NCBI GenBank assembly: GCA_021325025.1
Contig: JAJPHZ010000027.1
Coordinates: forward strand, 1-64,000
Origin: Pseudomonadota bacterium
GTDB taxonomy: Bacteria > Desulfobacterota > Binatia > Binatales > Binataceae
DNA length: 64,000 nt
Reading direction: 5' to 3'
Shown: positions 35,501-42,557 of the stretch, piece after piece
Position numbering within the stretch: the first letter of the stretch is position 1
Layout: each line of letters starts with the position of its first letter
Notes under the pieces: model-generated
The model's database searches: none
The model's input: only the letters and a program-made list of their open reading frames with translations
Told to the model about the DNA's origin: nothing
Made by a program: the position numbers and the translations under genes

Positions 35501-36179
35501 TTCGCTCAACGATCCACGCTTCAGCATCGGCGCGGTGGTCGGTGCGGCGCTGACCAACCTGGTTATGAAAATCGTCTCCTCGCCCTTCTCCGTGCTGGCG
35601 TCGGTGGCGGGCGCCTCGCGCGGTCAGCGGCTTGACTATGTGGAATTCCAGCCCGGCCAGGCGACGCTCACGCCCGACAGCCTCGGCAAGCTTTCGACGC
35701 TGGCCAAGGCGATGCAGGATCGGCCCGGCCTGCGCCTGACGATTTCGGGGCGGGCCGACCCTGTTGTGGACCGCGACGGGTTACGCGTGGCGAGGGTGGA
35801 GCGGCAAATCAAGGCGCAAAAGGCGCGCGAACTCAGGGAACAGGGTGAGAACGTCGAGACGGGCGATATCGTGCTGTCGCCCGAGGAATATGACAAGTAC
35901 CTCAAGCAGGCCTACAAACGGGCGAAATTCGACAAGCCCCGCAACTTTCTGGGCCTGGTCAAATCGCTGCCGCCCGAGGAGATGAAAAAGTTGATGCTCG
36001 CCAACACCCCGGTCACCGACGATGACCTCAAGGAGCTGGCCGGTGCGCGCGCCGCGGCGGTGCGCCGCTACCTGAGCAAGCAGGTCGACCCGGTGCGCCT
36101 GGCAGTGGTCGCTCCGACCCTTGCCCAAGGGAGCCGGGACAAGGGCCGGTCCACGCGCGTGGAGTTGGCAATCGAATGA
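32550..36179 (+). CDS. Large AsmA-like DUF748 protein
   Basis: A 1,209-residue envelope protein. One N-terminal transmembrane segment (about residues 20-45) is followed by VSIGTVRFNPFTLRLSADDLRV, the AsmA/DUF748 opening, and a very long beta-rich region with repeated two-strand units (DLTPAVSYIEGRLNAKL, GTLNADLHYLLEHRRLSATNHLF). The C-terminal 200 residues hold YVEFQPGQATLTPDSLGKLSTLAKAM, an OmpA-like segment. Long AsmA-like proteins form periplasm-spanning grooves that carry phospholipids to the outer membrane. GTG 32550 or ATG 32559 may start it. Its TGA overlaps the DUF885 ATG by four bases. Confidence 0.92.
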   Translation: MAEMKEARRWIAAALCSRRLRATLLAVAAAFAIYTLAGFFAVPVLVRYLARGRLAAALHRPVSIGTVRFNPFTLRLSADDLRVGERGGGGDFGVVGSLRLKASWTSFYRWAPVLEELTIDRPMLHLVRGPERRFNFSDLLETSASQTPAPSSAAALHFAISNIRLNQGRILFDDQAFHAQHRIEQIQIGVPFIANLPADVEIFVQPLLRMVIDGSPVRLMGITKPFASTRESTLELRLRKLDLTRMAGYVAQALPLELPSGTLSADVQVHFMQPQSGPVIRLSGSLEMDGLDLRDASNGPLLSVKRAAVELTDVEPVRQILILGPIEVEGLAATLTLNRNGTSNLTPLAAAIARSKGGTKSDQQSAMPYVFIGSFDLADGALAFSDKSAPVPAAVALNAVHIGFKNFATNKRAAPIPFQFQARLGQGSVAMTGSLDLPHSHAAIQAALEQIDLPPLQAFAPAIWAGTVVTGKFGAHAQLQTDFSAGRFNVVMQPATASLDAVELRPPDETQPLTFNHLSAAVDRFDLAGRRAALKELRIEGLRLSARRGADGRLSLAAFLHPGAEQSAQNASGPWQYRIQSLAIENAETAVQDDSLASPLTLESAPLNVHLKDVSSDLSQPFGLEIDGTLKPRGSFKVEGTASISPPAAALHVITSKVDLTPAVSYIEGRLNAKLTRAALTTAGDLEIGRAQENFRLRYRGDVTVVNLRMRDKLTNERFLSWGAFSARRIDAELGTATPRIEVGELALADFYARLILNSDGKLNLNDVIAGPRAPATSLTRAKPGPSVQPPPLAAPSGTPAPEASPALSRPALGADVSVGRLTLAEGHVNFTDHFIKPHYTADLTDIAGKVGGFGTRAAKPAQVELQGQINSSAPVDITGLIDPLAPQAFVDIRAKAQGIELTNLSPYSAKYTGYPIVKGTLNADLHYLLEHRRLSATNHLFISQLTFGDKVPSPSALNLPIALAVSLLKNARGEIDLTVPVSGSLNDPRFSIGAVVGAALTNLVMKIVSSPFSVLASVAGASRGQRLDYVEFQPGQATLTPDSLGKLSTLAKAMQDRPGLRLTISGRADPVVDRDGLRVARVERQIKAQKARELREQGENVETGDIVLSPEEYDKYLKQAYKRAKFDKPRNFLGLVKSLPPEEMKKLMLANTPVTDDDLKELAGARAAAVRRYLSKQVDPVRLAVVAPTLAQGSRDKGRSTRVELAIE

Positions 36180-37957
36180 CGGATCGAAGCCCGATGCGAA
36201 CGGCGAACGCCGGTTGGCGCGCACGCATCGCGGCTTGCGTGGCGTTGATATTTGGCGCAATTGGCGCCCTGCCCCGGCCCGTGCGTTGCGCACCGCCACC
36301 CTCGCCGAACGAGGCTGACGGCGAGTTTCGGGCAACGGTGGCGCGGTTCATCGAAAGTGAGATGCGCCTGTTCCCCGAGCGTGCCACCGCGGCCGGGGAC
36401 CATCGCTTCGACGCGCGGCTAAGTGCATATTCCGCCTCCGCGATCCGGGCCCGAATCGACCACGCCCGCAAATGGAAGGTGCGCTTTTCGCGCTGGCCCG
36501 GCGCGTTGGCCGCGGCTGACGAGGCCGACCGCGAATGGCTGGTCGCGCAACTGGACGAGGAACTGCTGTGGGAAGAGGAGTTGAAGGTTTATCGCAGCGA
36601 CCCGGGCCTTTATCTGCCCACCGCGGCGGTGGACAGCCTGATCAAGCGCGATTTCGCGCCTGCCGCGCAGCGGATGGAGTCGGTGGCGGCGCGTGAACGC
36701 GCCGCGCTTATCAACCTGCGCCAGGGGCGCCGCAACTTGCAGGCCGCCGACACTTCCCGGGTCACGGTGGACATCGTGCTTGAGCAGATGCCGGCCACGA
36801 TTGCTTTTTTCCGCAACGACGTGCCCGCCGCCTTTGCCCGCGTCCCTGACGGCGAAGCCAAGCGTGACTTTGCCCGCGCCAACGCCAAACTGATTGACGA
36901 AATTGTTGCCTACCGGGAATGGCTAAAGGGTTTCCGCGCCAAAGCCCGCGGCGGCATCCGCCTGGGCGTCCATGCCTTCCGCAGGATGCTGCACGACGAC
37001 GATTTGGTCGACACGCCGATCGACCGGCTGGACGCATTGGGCCGTGCTGAGTTGGCCCGCCTTCAGGACCGGTTCAAGCGCACCGCGGCACTGCTCGATC
37101 CTCATCGCACACCCCAGGAGGTCTTCACGTCGCTCAGCCGCAACCATCCCAAGCCTTCGGAGTTGATCGCGGCGGTCAGTGCCGGACTGGCGCAACTGCG
37201 CGCCTTCGTGATCGACCATCATATTGCTACGATTGCGTCCGCCCAGGAGCCGCTGGTACACGAAACCCCACCCTTTGCGCGCGCTACCACCTTCGCTTCG
37301 ATGGACACGCCGGGTCCGTTGGAGAAAAAGGCTCTCAACGCGTACTTCTATGTAACGCTGCCCGATCCGTCCTGGCCCGCCCAGCGCGTCGAGCAACTGC
37401 TGGATTTCTTCTCGGCCACGGCGATCTCGAATACCTCGGTCCACGAAGTCTATCCCGGTCATTTCGTCCAGTTCCTGGATAATCGCAACAATCCCGACCC
37501 GGTGCGCTCGTTATACTACTCGGGCGCCAACGTGGAGGGATGGGCGTTTTACTGCGAGCAGATGATGCTCGACGAGGGACTGCACGGCGGCGCTCCCCAG
37601 TATCGGCTGGCGCAGTTGCAGATGGCGCTGCAGCGGGTGTGCCGCTACCTGGTGGCGATCGCGATGCATACCGGGTCGATGACGGTGGCGCAGGCGGCGC
37701 AGTTTTTCCGCGTCAATGCCTACATGACGCCCAACAATGCGATGATGGAAGCGCTGCGCGCCACGCAGGATCCCGGTTTTCTGCGCTATCAGCTCGGCAA
37801 GTTCATGATTCTCAAGTTGCGCGAGGATCTAAGGCGCAAGCAAGGCGCCGCTTTCGACCTGCAGAGCTTTCACGACGCCTTCCTGGCCCAGGGCGGACTG
37901 CCGATCAAGTTGATACGCCGCGCGATGCTGGGCGCCGACAACGGCAGCCTTCTTTAA
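36176..37957 (+). CDS. DUF885 family protein (predicted metallopeptidase)
   Basis: A 593-residue protein with a Sec signal peptide (ALPRPVRCA cleavage area) and a DUF885 body. Zinc-binding and catalytic signature: HEVYPGH (His423 and neighbours) with a downstream EGWAFYCEQMMLDEG that supplies a Glu ligand, the arrangement of gluzincin-like peptidases. Substrates of the family are unknown. The four-base overlap with the AsmA-like gene implies coupled translation, an unusual pairing that hints at an envelope role. An in-frame ATG at 36194 is possible. Confidence 0.9.
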   Translation: MTDRSPMRTANAGWRARIAACVALIFGAIGALPRPVRCAPPPSPNEADGEFRATVARFIESEMRLFPERATAAGDHRFDARLSAYSASAIRARIDHARKWKVRFSRWPGALAAADEADREWLVAQLDEELLWEEELKVYRSDPGLYLPTAAVDSLIKRDFAPAAQRMESVAARERAALINLRQGRRNLQAADTSRVTVDIVLEQMPATIAFFRNDVPAAFARVPDGEAKRDFARANAKLIDEIVAYREWLKGFRAKARGGIRLGVHAFRRMLHDDDLVDTPIDRLDALGRAELARLQDRFKRTAALLDPHRTPQEVFTSLSRNHPKPSELIAAVSAGLAQLRAFVIDHHIATIASAQEPLVHETPPFARATTFASMDTPGPLEKKALNAYFYVTLPDPSWPAQRVEQLLDFFSATAISNTSVHEVYPGHFVQFLDNRNNPDPVRSLYYSGANVEGWAFYCEQMMLDEGLHGGAPQYRLAQLQMALQRVCRYLVAIAMHTGSMTVAQAAQFFRVNAYMTPNNAMMEALRATQDPGFLRYQLGKFMILKLREDLRRKQGAAFDLQSFHDAFLAQGGLPIKLIRRAMLGADNGSLL

Positions 37958-38020
37958 CACTCAACTTGTCCGGATTGGCACCAAAACTGCTAACTGGACC
38001 ATCGTCAGTCGCTTTGGGGG

Positions 38021-38066
38021 CATGTTTCCCCTCTCCGCGTGGGGAGAGGGTCAGGGTGAGGGAGAC
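38021..38066. repeat. C/G-rich hairpin repeat of the GGGAGAGGGTCAGGGTGAGG type
   Basis: Stem CCCTCTCC (38029-38036) with GGAGAGGG (38043-38050), followed by GTCAGGGTGAGGGAGACGC. This motif recurs in many bacterial genomes as an intergenic repeat. It directly precedes, and supplies the ribosome-binding GAGGGAG of, the flavin monooxygenase gene at 38071. Confidence 0.75.
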
Positions 38067-38070
38067 GCTA

Positions 38071-39147
38071 ATGAAATTCGGAATGCTTCATCTGTTTGAA
38101 AATCCGGCGGGCCGCAGCGAGCAGCAGGTGCTCAAGGAGGAGATCGACCTGATGCGCCGCGCTGAGGATCTGGGCTTCGATTCGGTGTGGGCCTCGGAGC
38201 ATCATTTCTCCGAATACGGCTTTTGCGCGTCGCCGGCTCTGACCCTGGCCGCGGTCGCGCCACAAACGCGCAGCATCCGCCTGGGCACCGGGGTCACAGT
38301 CCTGCCGTTCAACCATCCGGTGCGCATTGCCGAGGAAATCGCCCTGCTTGACCTGATTAGCGACGGGCGCGTGGATTTCGGCGTGGGACGCGGTTTTCAA
38401 CCCATTGAATATCGCGGCTTTCATGTCGACCAGAGCCAGTCGCACGAAATCTTCGATGAAGCCCTGGACATCGTCCTGCAGGCGTGGGCCGAACAGAGGG
38501 TCGATTATCCTGGCAAGCACTTCCGATTCGAAGTCGAACACGTCACGCCCAGGCCGCTGCAGAAGCCCCATCCTCCAGTCTGGGTGGCAGCGGTCAGCGG
38601 GGACAGTTTTGGGGCGGCCGGCAAGCGCGGATTCAACCTGTTGTGCGCCCCCACCTTCGGCTTTTACGGCGCCGCCGCCACCAGGATGATCAAGCGCTAC
38701 CGCGACGGTTTGCGGCTGGCGCCCAACCCCACCGTCCCGCGCGACATCGGGGTGCTGTGCATGGTCTTCTGCGGCGAAACCGAAGAGCAGGCGCGGCGCG
38801 ATTTCACCGGTCCGGTACTGTGGACTTATCGCACGCTGGCCAAATATATCGCGCCGCCGCCGGGGCAGCATGTCGCTCCCAGCTATGAAATCTACGAGCA
38901 ATTGCGCAGCATTTGCGCCTCCATCAACTGGGATGAGCTCAAGGAGGCCGGCGCTGTGGTGTGCGGCGACCCCGACTCGTGCATCGCTCAGATTGCCGCT
39001 CTCAAAGAGCGTTTCGGTGCCACCCAACTGCTGTGCTGGACGCGGATGGGCGGTTTGGAGGGCCCGAAGGTCACCCACAGCATGGAGCTGATGAGCAAGC
39101 ACGTGATTCCCCATTTCAAGGCTGAAGAGCAAAGCGCGAAGGCCTGA
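38071..39147 (+). CDS. LLM class flavin-dependent oxidoreductase (luciferase-like)
   Basis: A 358-residue bacterial-luciferase-family TIM barrel. Motifs: LGFDSVWASEHHFSEYG, IRLGTGVTVLPFNHPVRIAEEIALLDLISDGRVDFGVGRGFQPIEY, and PHPPVWVAAVSGDSF. These enzymes use reduced FMN or F420 for oxidations or Baeyer-Villiger reactions. ATG 38071 starts at the conserved N-terminus; the open frame continues upstream through the repeat and is not coding. A second, distinct member lies at 45-46 kb. Confidence 0.94.
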   Translation: MKFGMLHLFENPAGRSEQQVLKEEIDLMRRAEDLGFDSVWASEHHFSEYGFCASPALTLAAVAPQTRSIRLGTGVTVLPFNHPVRIAEEIALLDLISDGRVDFGVGRGFQPIEYRGFHVDQSQSHEIFDEALDIVLQAWAEQRVDYPGKHFRFEVEHVTPRPLQKPHPPVWVAAVSGDSFGAAGKRGFNLLCAPTFGFYGAAATRMIKRYRDGLRLAPNPTVPRDIGVLCMVFCGETEEQARRDFTGPVLWTYRTLAKYIAPPPGQHVAPSYEIYEQLRSICASINWDELKEAGAVVCGDPDSCIAQIAALKERFGATQLLCWTRMGGLEGPKVTHSMELMSKHVIPHFKAEEQSAKA

Positions 39148-39304
39148 GCTTGATTTGATGCCGGTGACGCCGCCGGCGACATCCGATGGTGCGGTTGGAG
39201 CCACTGGTTCCAAGCGGCTTGGACCAGGCGCGTTCTGTGTTTAGTGTCGAAAGCGGCACGAATGATGCTCCTTGGAGGTCATCAAAGCGGAGGTTCATCT
39301 GGCC

Positions 39305-39652
39305 ATGCTGGAAGTTGAAAAGATTCGGGCGCGGCTATTGGCGGAACGGCGCGCGCTGGTCGCCAAGGTTGCCGAGGTAGACGACAATCTGCGCTGGCTG
39401 GATGCCAACGCCATGGAATACGAGGCGCAGGTGCAGGCCGAAAATATCGTCCGAGCGCTGGGCGCCCGCCTCGACGACAAGGGCAGGGCACAGCTCGACG
39501 CGATCGGGCGTGCACTGGTCCGGCTTGCGTCGGGCGAGTACGGACGCTGCACCAGTTGCGGCAGCGACATCCCTCACGAGCACCTGGAACAATCGCCCAC
39601 TGCGGAGAATTGCCCACCGTGCGCCGAGGGGCGGGATCCGTTTCGGCAGTAG
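39305..39652 (+). CDS. DksA/TraR-type C4 zinc-finger protein
   Basis: A 115-residue protein. Residues 1-75 form an alpha-helical coiled-coil-like arm and the C-terminus carries a four-cysteine zinc finger: CTSC (Cys82, Cys85) and CPPC (Cys103, Cys106). This is the layout of DksA/TraR regulators that enter the RNA polymerase secondary channel. The short length is closer to TraR-like or YbiI-like members than to full DksA. ATG 39305 has GGAGG ten bases ahead; an upstream TTG at 39272 is less likely. Confidence 0.88.
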   Translation: MLEVEKIRARLLAERRALVAKVAEVDDNLRWLDANAMEYEAQVQAENIVRALGARLDDKGRAQLDAIGRALVRLASGEYGRCTSCGSDIPHEHLEQSPTAENCPPCAEGRDPFRQ

Positions 39653-39656
39653 TCAC

Positions 39657-39701
39657 GGTGCGGAGCGGGGCGCGAACGTAGTCCGCGCCCCGCTCCGCAC
39701 C
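39657..39701. terminator. Perfect 18-bp hairpin, possible bidirectional transcript end
   Basis: Arms 39657-39674 and 39684-39701 are fully complementary around a 9-base loop. It starts five bases after the DksA-like stop codon. There is no U tract on either side, so it is not a classical intrinsic terminator but may block read-through or exonucleases. Confidence 0.55.
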
Positions 39702-39710
39702 AGGCCAACG

Positions 39711-39747
39711 GCAGGGGGCCGCGAGCATCGCTCGCGGCCCCTTCTGC
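39711..39747. terminator. Second GC-rich hairpin adjoining the first
   Basis: An 11-bp perfect stem (39715-39725 with 39731-39741), 5-base loop, flanked by GCAG/CTGC that extends pairing. It follows the first hairpin by ten bases. No U tract. Confidence 0.5.
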
Positions 39748-40002
39748 AGTCGGCGCCTTGTGCGCGTCCCGCGGCTGATGTCACCACGTCCGTGGCCGGC
39801 CCATGGCCATCGGCATGACCTTTCGTCGGCGGCGCGAGCAACAAACGCTCGCGCATCATGGACAGGCACGACGGCTGTCGCTTGCTGATTTTTTCTTCTG
39901 CAATGGCGTGGCGGGAGTTTGCCGAGGCTTGACGAAATGGCGGCTGCGCTACGAACACGCGGCGGGCCGGGGCCGCTGGAGGACCGCGCGAAATCTTTTG
40001 CG

Positions 40003-40941
40003 TTAGATCGGATAGCGCACCCCGGTTAGCTGCTCCGATACCTGCCACAGCCTGGATGCGGCCTGCGGGTCGCGGGCGCGTGCGCTGCAGCGGGCGCGAT
40101 GCGGCGCGCCGCGCGCTCGGCCGTAGTAGATGGGCGCGATATAGTCGCCGCCGCGCACCTCGGGCGCGGTGGCCGCGTACAGCGTCGGCAGCGCGCCCTG
40201 CACGGCGTCCTGTGCGAACAGCCGGTTGGACCATCCCCACAGCGACTCCATCAACGCCGAGCCCTCCATCCTGGGGCCTGCGGTCTGCAGATTGGTGGCC
40301 GCATATCCGGGATTGCATCCCGTGCTGATCAGCCGGGCGCCCGCGCGCTCGGCGCGCCGCTGCAATTCAAAGGCAAACAACAAATTGGCCAGCTTGCTCT
40401 GTCCGTAGGCCAACCACTTGTTGTAGCGGCGCTGCGATTGCAGATCGTCAAACCGCATCGTGCCGATGTGATGCATCCCGCTGCTGACCGTCACCACGCG
40501 CGCGCCGTCGGCTGCCAGCAGCGGGTCCATTAGCAATCCGGTCAGCGCGAAATGCCCCAGATGATTGGTGCCCAATTGCATTTCGAAGCCGTCGGCGGTG
40601 CGCCGATACGGAATCGCCATCACGCCGGCGTTGTTGCACAGCACGTCAAGCCGCGGATAGCGCTGATGAAAGGCGTCGGCGAACGCCCTCACCGAAGCCA
40701 GGCTGGCCAGATCCAGCTCCATCGCATCGACCGCACCCTCGGGATGCGCGGCGGTGATCGCCGCCGCGGCGGCGGCGTGCGCCTTGTCCAGATTGCGACA
40801 GGCCAGGATCACGCGCGCATGGCGTGCGGCTAGCACTCTGGCCGCCTCGTAGCCGATACCGCTATTGGCGCCGGTGACAACAATCGTGCGGCCGCCAAGG
40901 TCGGGGACGTCGTCGGCGCTCCAGGCTTTTGCGTTGGCCAT
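40003..40941 (-). CDS. Short-chain dehydrogenase/reductase
   Basis: A 312-residue SDR of the retinol-dehydrogenase / WW-domain-oxidoreductase type. NAD(P)-binding TGANSGIG near residue 24, NNAGVMA, the catalytic Ser in VSSGMHH and the YGQSK pair are all present, as is the GTNHLGHFALT motif. Length and the ending with PGYAATNLQ suit enzymes acting on long or bulky hydrophobic alcohols. It stands alone; the next gene on the strand starts about 120 bases upstream. Confidence 0.94.
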   Translation of the reverse strand: MANAKAWSADDVPDLGGRTIVVTGANSGIGYEAARVLAARHARVILACRNLDKAHAAAAAAITAAHPEGAVDAMELDLASLASVRAFADAFHQRYPRLDVLCNNAGVMAIPYRRTADGFEMQLGTNHLGHFALTGLLMDPLLAADGARVVTVSSGMHHIGTMRFDDLQSQRRYNKWLAYGQSKLANLLFAFELQRRAERAGARLISTGCNPGYAATNLQTAGPRMEGSALMESLWGWSNRLFAQDAVQGALPTLYAATAPEVRGGDYIAPIYYGRARGAPHRARCSARARDPQAASRLWQVSEQLTGVRYPI

Positions 40942-41061
40942 GATCGAGACTCGGTGCCGATAATTGCTTCAGTATGGCGGTAAGGTCGATTACCGCATCC
41001 TCCAGCATTAGGAAGTCGCTTACCGTTATCGGCTGCCGCCGTCAAACCTGACCGCGATACG

Positions 41062-42480
41062 CTATTGCGGTGCGGCGACGATTGCCAGGGTCGGATGGTC
41101 GGGCAGGCCGGCGAGAACCGCCAACTGGCTGCCGTCGGGCGACCAGCTTTCCAACATGCTGCCCAACCTGCCCGTCCCCAACACGCCGCCGTTATGGCCC
41201 GCGGCCGACAGCCACATCAGGACCGTAAACGGTGCCTTGGGATGGGGCGTTTGAAAACTCGTTGCCACCAGCCCCTTGGCCGCCGAATAGCGCAGATGCG
41301 CGTGCAACAATTCGGCCGCCGTACTCAAAAAACCCGTCGGCACGATATTCAGTTCCGATTGCATCGGGTCAACCCAGGCGATTTCCGCCGGGAACAATGC
41401 CTCGGGATTAGCCGCCATCGCCGCAGCATTCAGCCGCCGGCTACCCAGCACCGCGACCTTACCCCCGCCCACATAGACCGCGGCTGTAGCCGGCGACGCC
41501 AGCAGCCGCGCCTTGTGTGTAGCAATCGTGTACTCCATGACGGCGATATGGCCGGGGTCGGGCGAGCCCACCGGCACGGCGGTGAACAGGAAGCTGCGTG
41601 ACTTTTCCTCCCATTCGATAAAGCCGGTCGGAACGATGCCCGTCAGGCGGATTGCCTGGCAGACGGCCTTGGTACGGTCGAGCAGGGCCCATTGAGCCTG
41701 CTCATCGTTCTGCCCCACGGCGTAGCGTCCACCAGGACCCCAGGTCAGCGTCACCGGGTCGAGGCTGCCCAGGCAATCCGGCGCCATCGCGGCCGGGGCC
41801 TGTTTTGCGTCGGTGCGAACTATATACAGGCTGCGCCTGGGCGCGGGTGGCGCAGCGGGAACTTGCTGTGCCGGGCCGATGATCGCAGACTCGCTGGCGG
41901 GCGGGGGTGTGCCGGGGTGGAGCAGTGCGCCAACCGCAAGGGTGTCGGCATCGAGCCAGGCAACCCCGGCCTTGTCGCAGTGGCCGTCGATGGTGGCGAT
42001 GACCGTCGCGGGCGCTGAGCTGTGCGTATCGCGCAGCCAGATTTGCAGTTTGTCGCCGCCGGCCGCGGCTATCGCCAGACGCCTGGCGTCGCGGCTGATC
42101 GCCATATCCAGGATGGCGCCACCCTGCACCGTCTGCGCATCAGCTACGACTCGCGAATTGCTGAAGTCTTCGCCATACCAGGCCAGCATCGTGACGCGCC
42201 CGCGCCGTGTGCCCAGCAAAGCGACCGCTTTGTTGCCCAGCCACAGCGGCGCCCACGGCCCCAGCAAACTGAAATCCTTGATGCTCACCATCGCCTCAAC
42301 GTGTACGTTGCGTGCCGGCGCAAAGGGGACGTTCGGTATCTCCGGCGGTGGGGGCGCTTTGGGCGCGACCGCGGTGGAGGCGGGCGGTAGCGCCTCGAAA
42401 TAATTGTTGGCGATCTGCGCCGCGGCGGCTGCCGCCGCCAGAACGACCATCGCGGCCGCGGCTGGAACAGACCTCATCAT
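41062..42480 (-). CDS. Secreted propeller-like protein of unknown function
   Basis: A 472-residue exported protein with an Ala-rich signal peptide. The mature part begins with a Pro-rich segment (KAPPPPEIPNVPFAP) and then shows WD40/TolB-like strands: LDMAISRDARRLAIAAAGGDKLQIWL, LTWGPGGRYAVGQNDEQAQWALL and SWSPDGSQLAVLAGL. No enzyme motif seen. It diverges from the sppA gene across about 75 bases, and the two may share a promoter region. Confidence 0.78.
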   Translation of the reverse strand: MMRSVPAAAAMVVLAAAAAAAQIANNYFEALPPASTAVAPKAPPPPEIPNVPFAPARNVHVEAMVSIKDFSLLGPWAPLWLGNKAVALLGTRRGRVTMLAWYGEDFSNSRVVADAQTVQGGAILDMAISRDARRLAIAAAGGDKLQIWLRDTHSSAPATVIATIDGHCDKAGVAWLDADTLAVGALLHPGTPPPASESAIIGPAQQVPAAPPAPRRSLYIVRTDAKQAPAAMAPDCLGSLDPVTLTWGPGGRYAVGQNDEQAQWALLDRTKAVCQAIRLTGIVPTGFIEWEEKSRSFLFTAVPVGSPDPGHIAVMEYTIATHKARLLASPATAAVYVGGGKVAVLGSRRLNAAAMAANPEALFPAEIAWVDPMQSELNIVPTGFLSTAAELLHAHLRYSAAKGLVATSFQTPHPKAPFTVLMWLSAAGHNGGVLGTGRLGSMLESWSPDGSQLAVLAGLPDHPTLAIVAAPQ

Positions 42481-42557
42481 GCAAAAAAGGCTATTCTAAA
42501 CCGGGATGCTGGAAAACGTGGGCATCATATCTGCCCACCACAGAAAGGATTGGACCT

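Larger units (their letters stand above)
39653..40002. other. Convergent intergenic region with tandem hairpins
   Basis: About 350 bases between the convergent DksA-like and SDR genes. The first 90 bases hold two very stable hairpins annotated separately. The remaining 260 bases show no supported ORF, tRNA or U tract. Confidence 0.5.

Noticed and set aside
37540-38070. 5' extension of the flavin monooxygenase frame into the DUF885 gene
   Set aside because: The extension overlaps a recognised gene in another frame, contains an intergenic repeat and precedes the conserved N-terminus at 38071.
39653-40318. Minus-strand ORF over the hairpins and the SDR 3' end
   Set aside because: It crosses two stable hairpins and the SDR gene in another frame; no homology pattern is visible.
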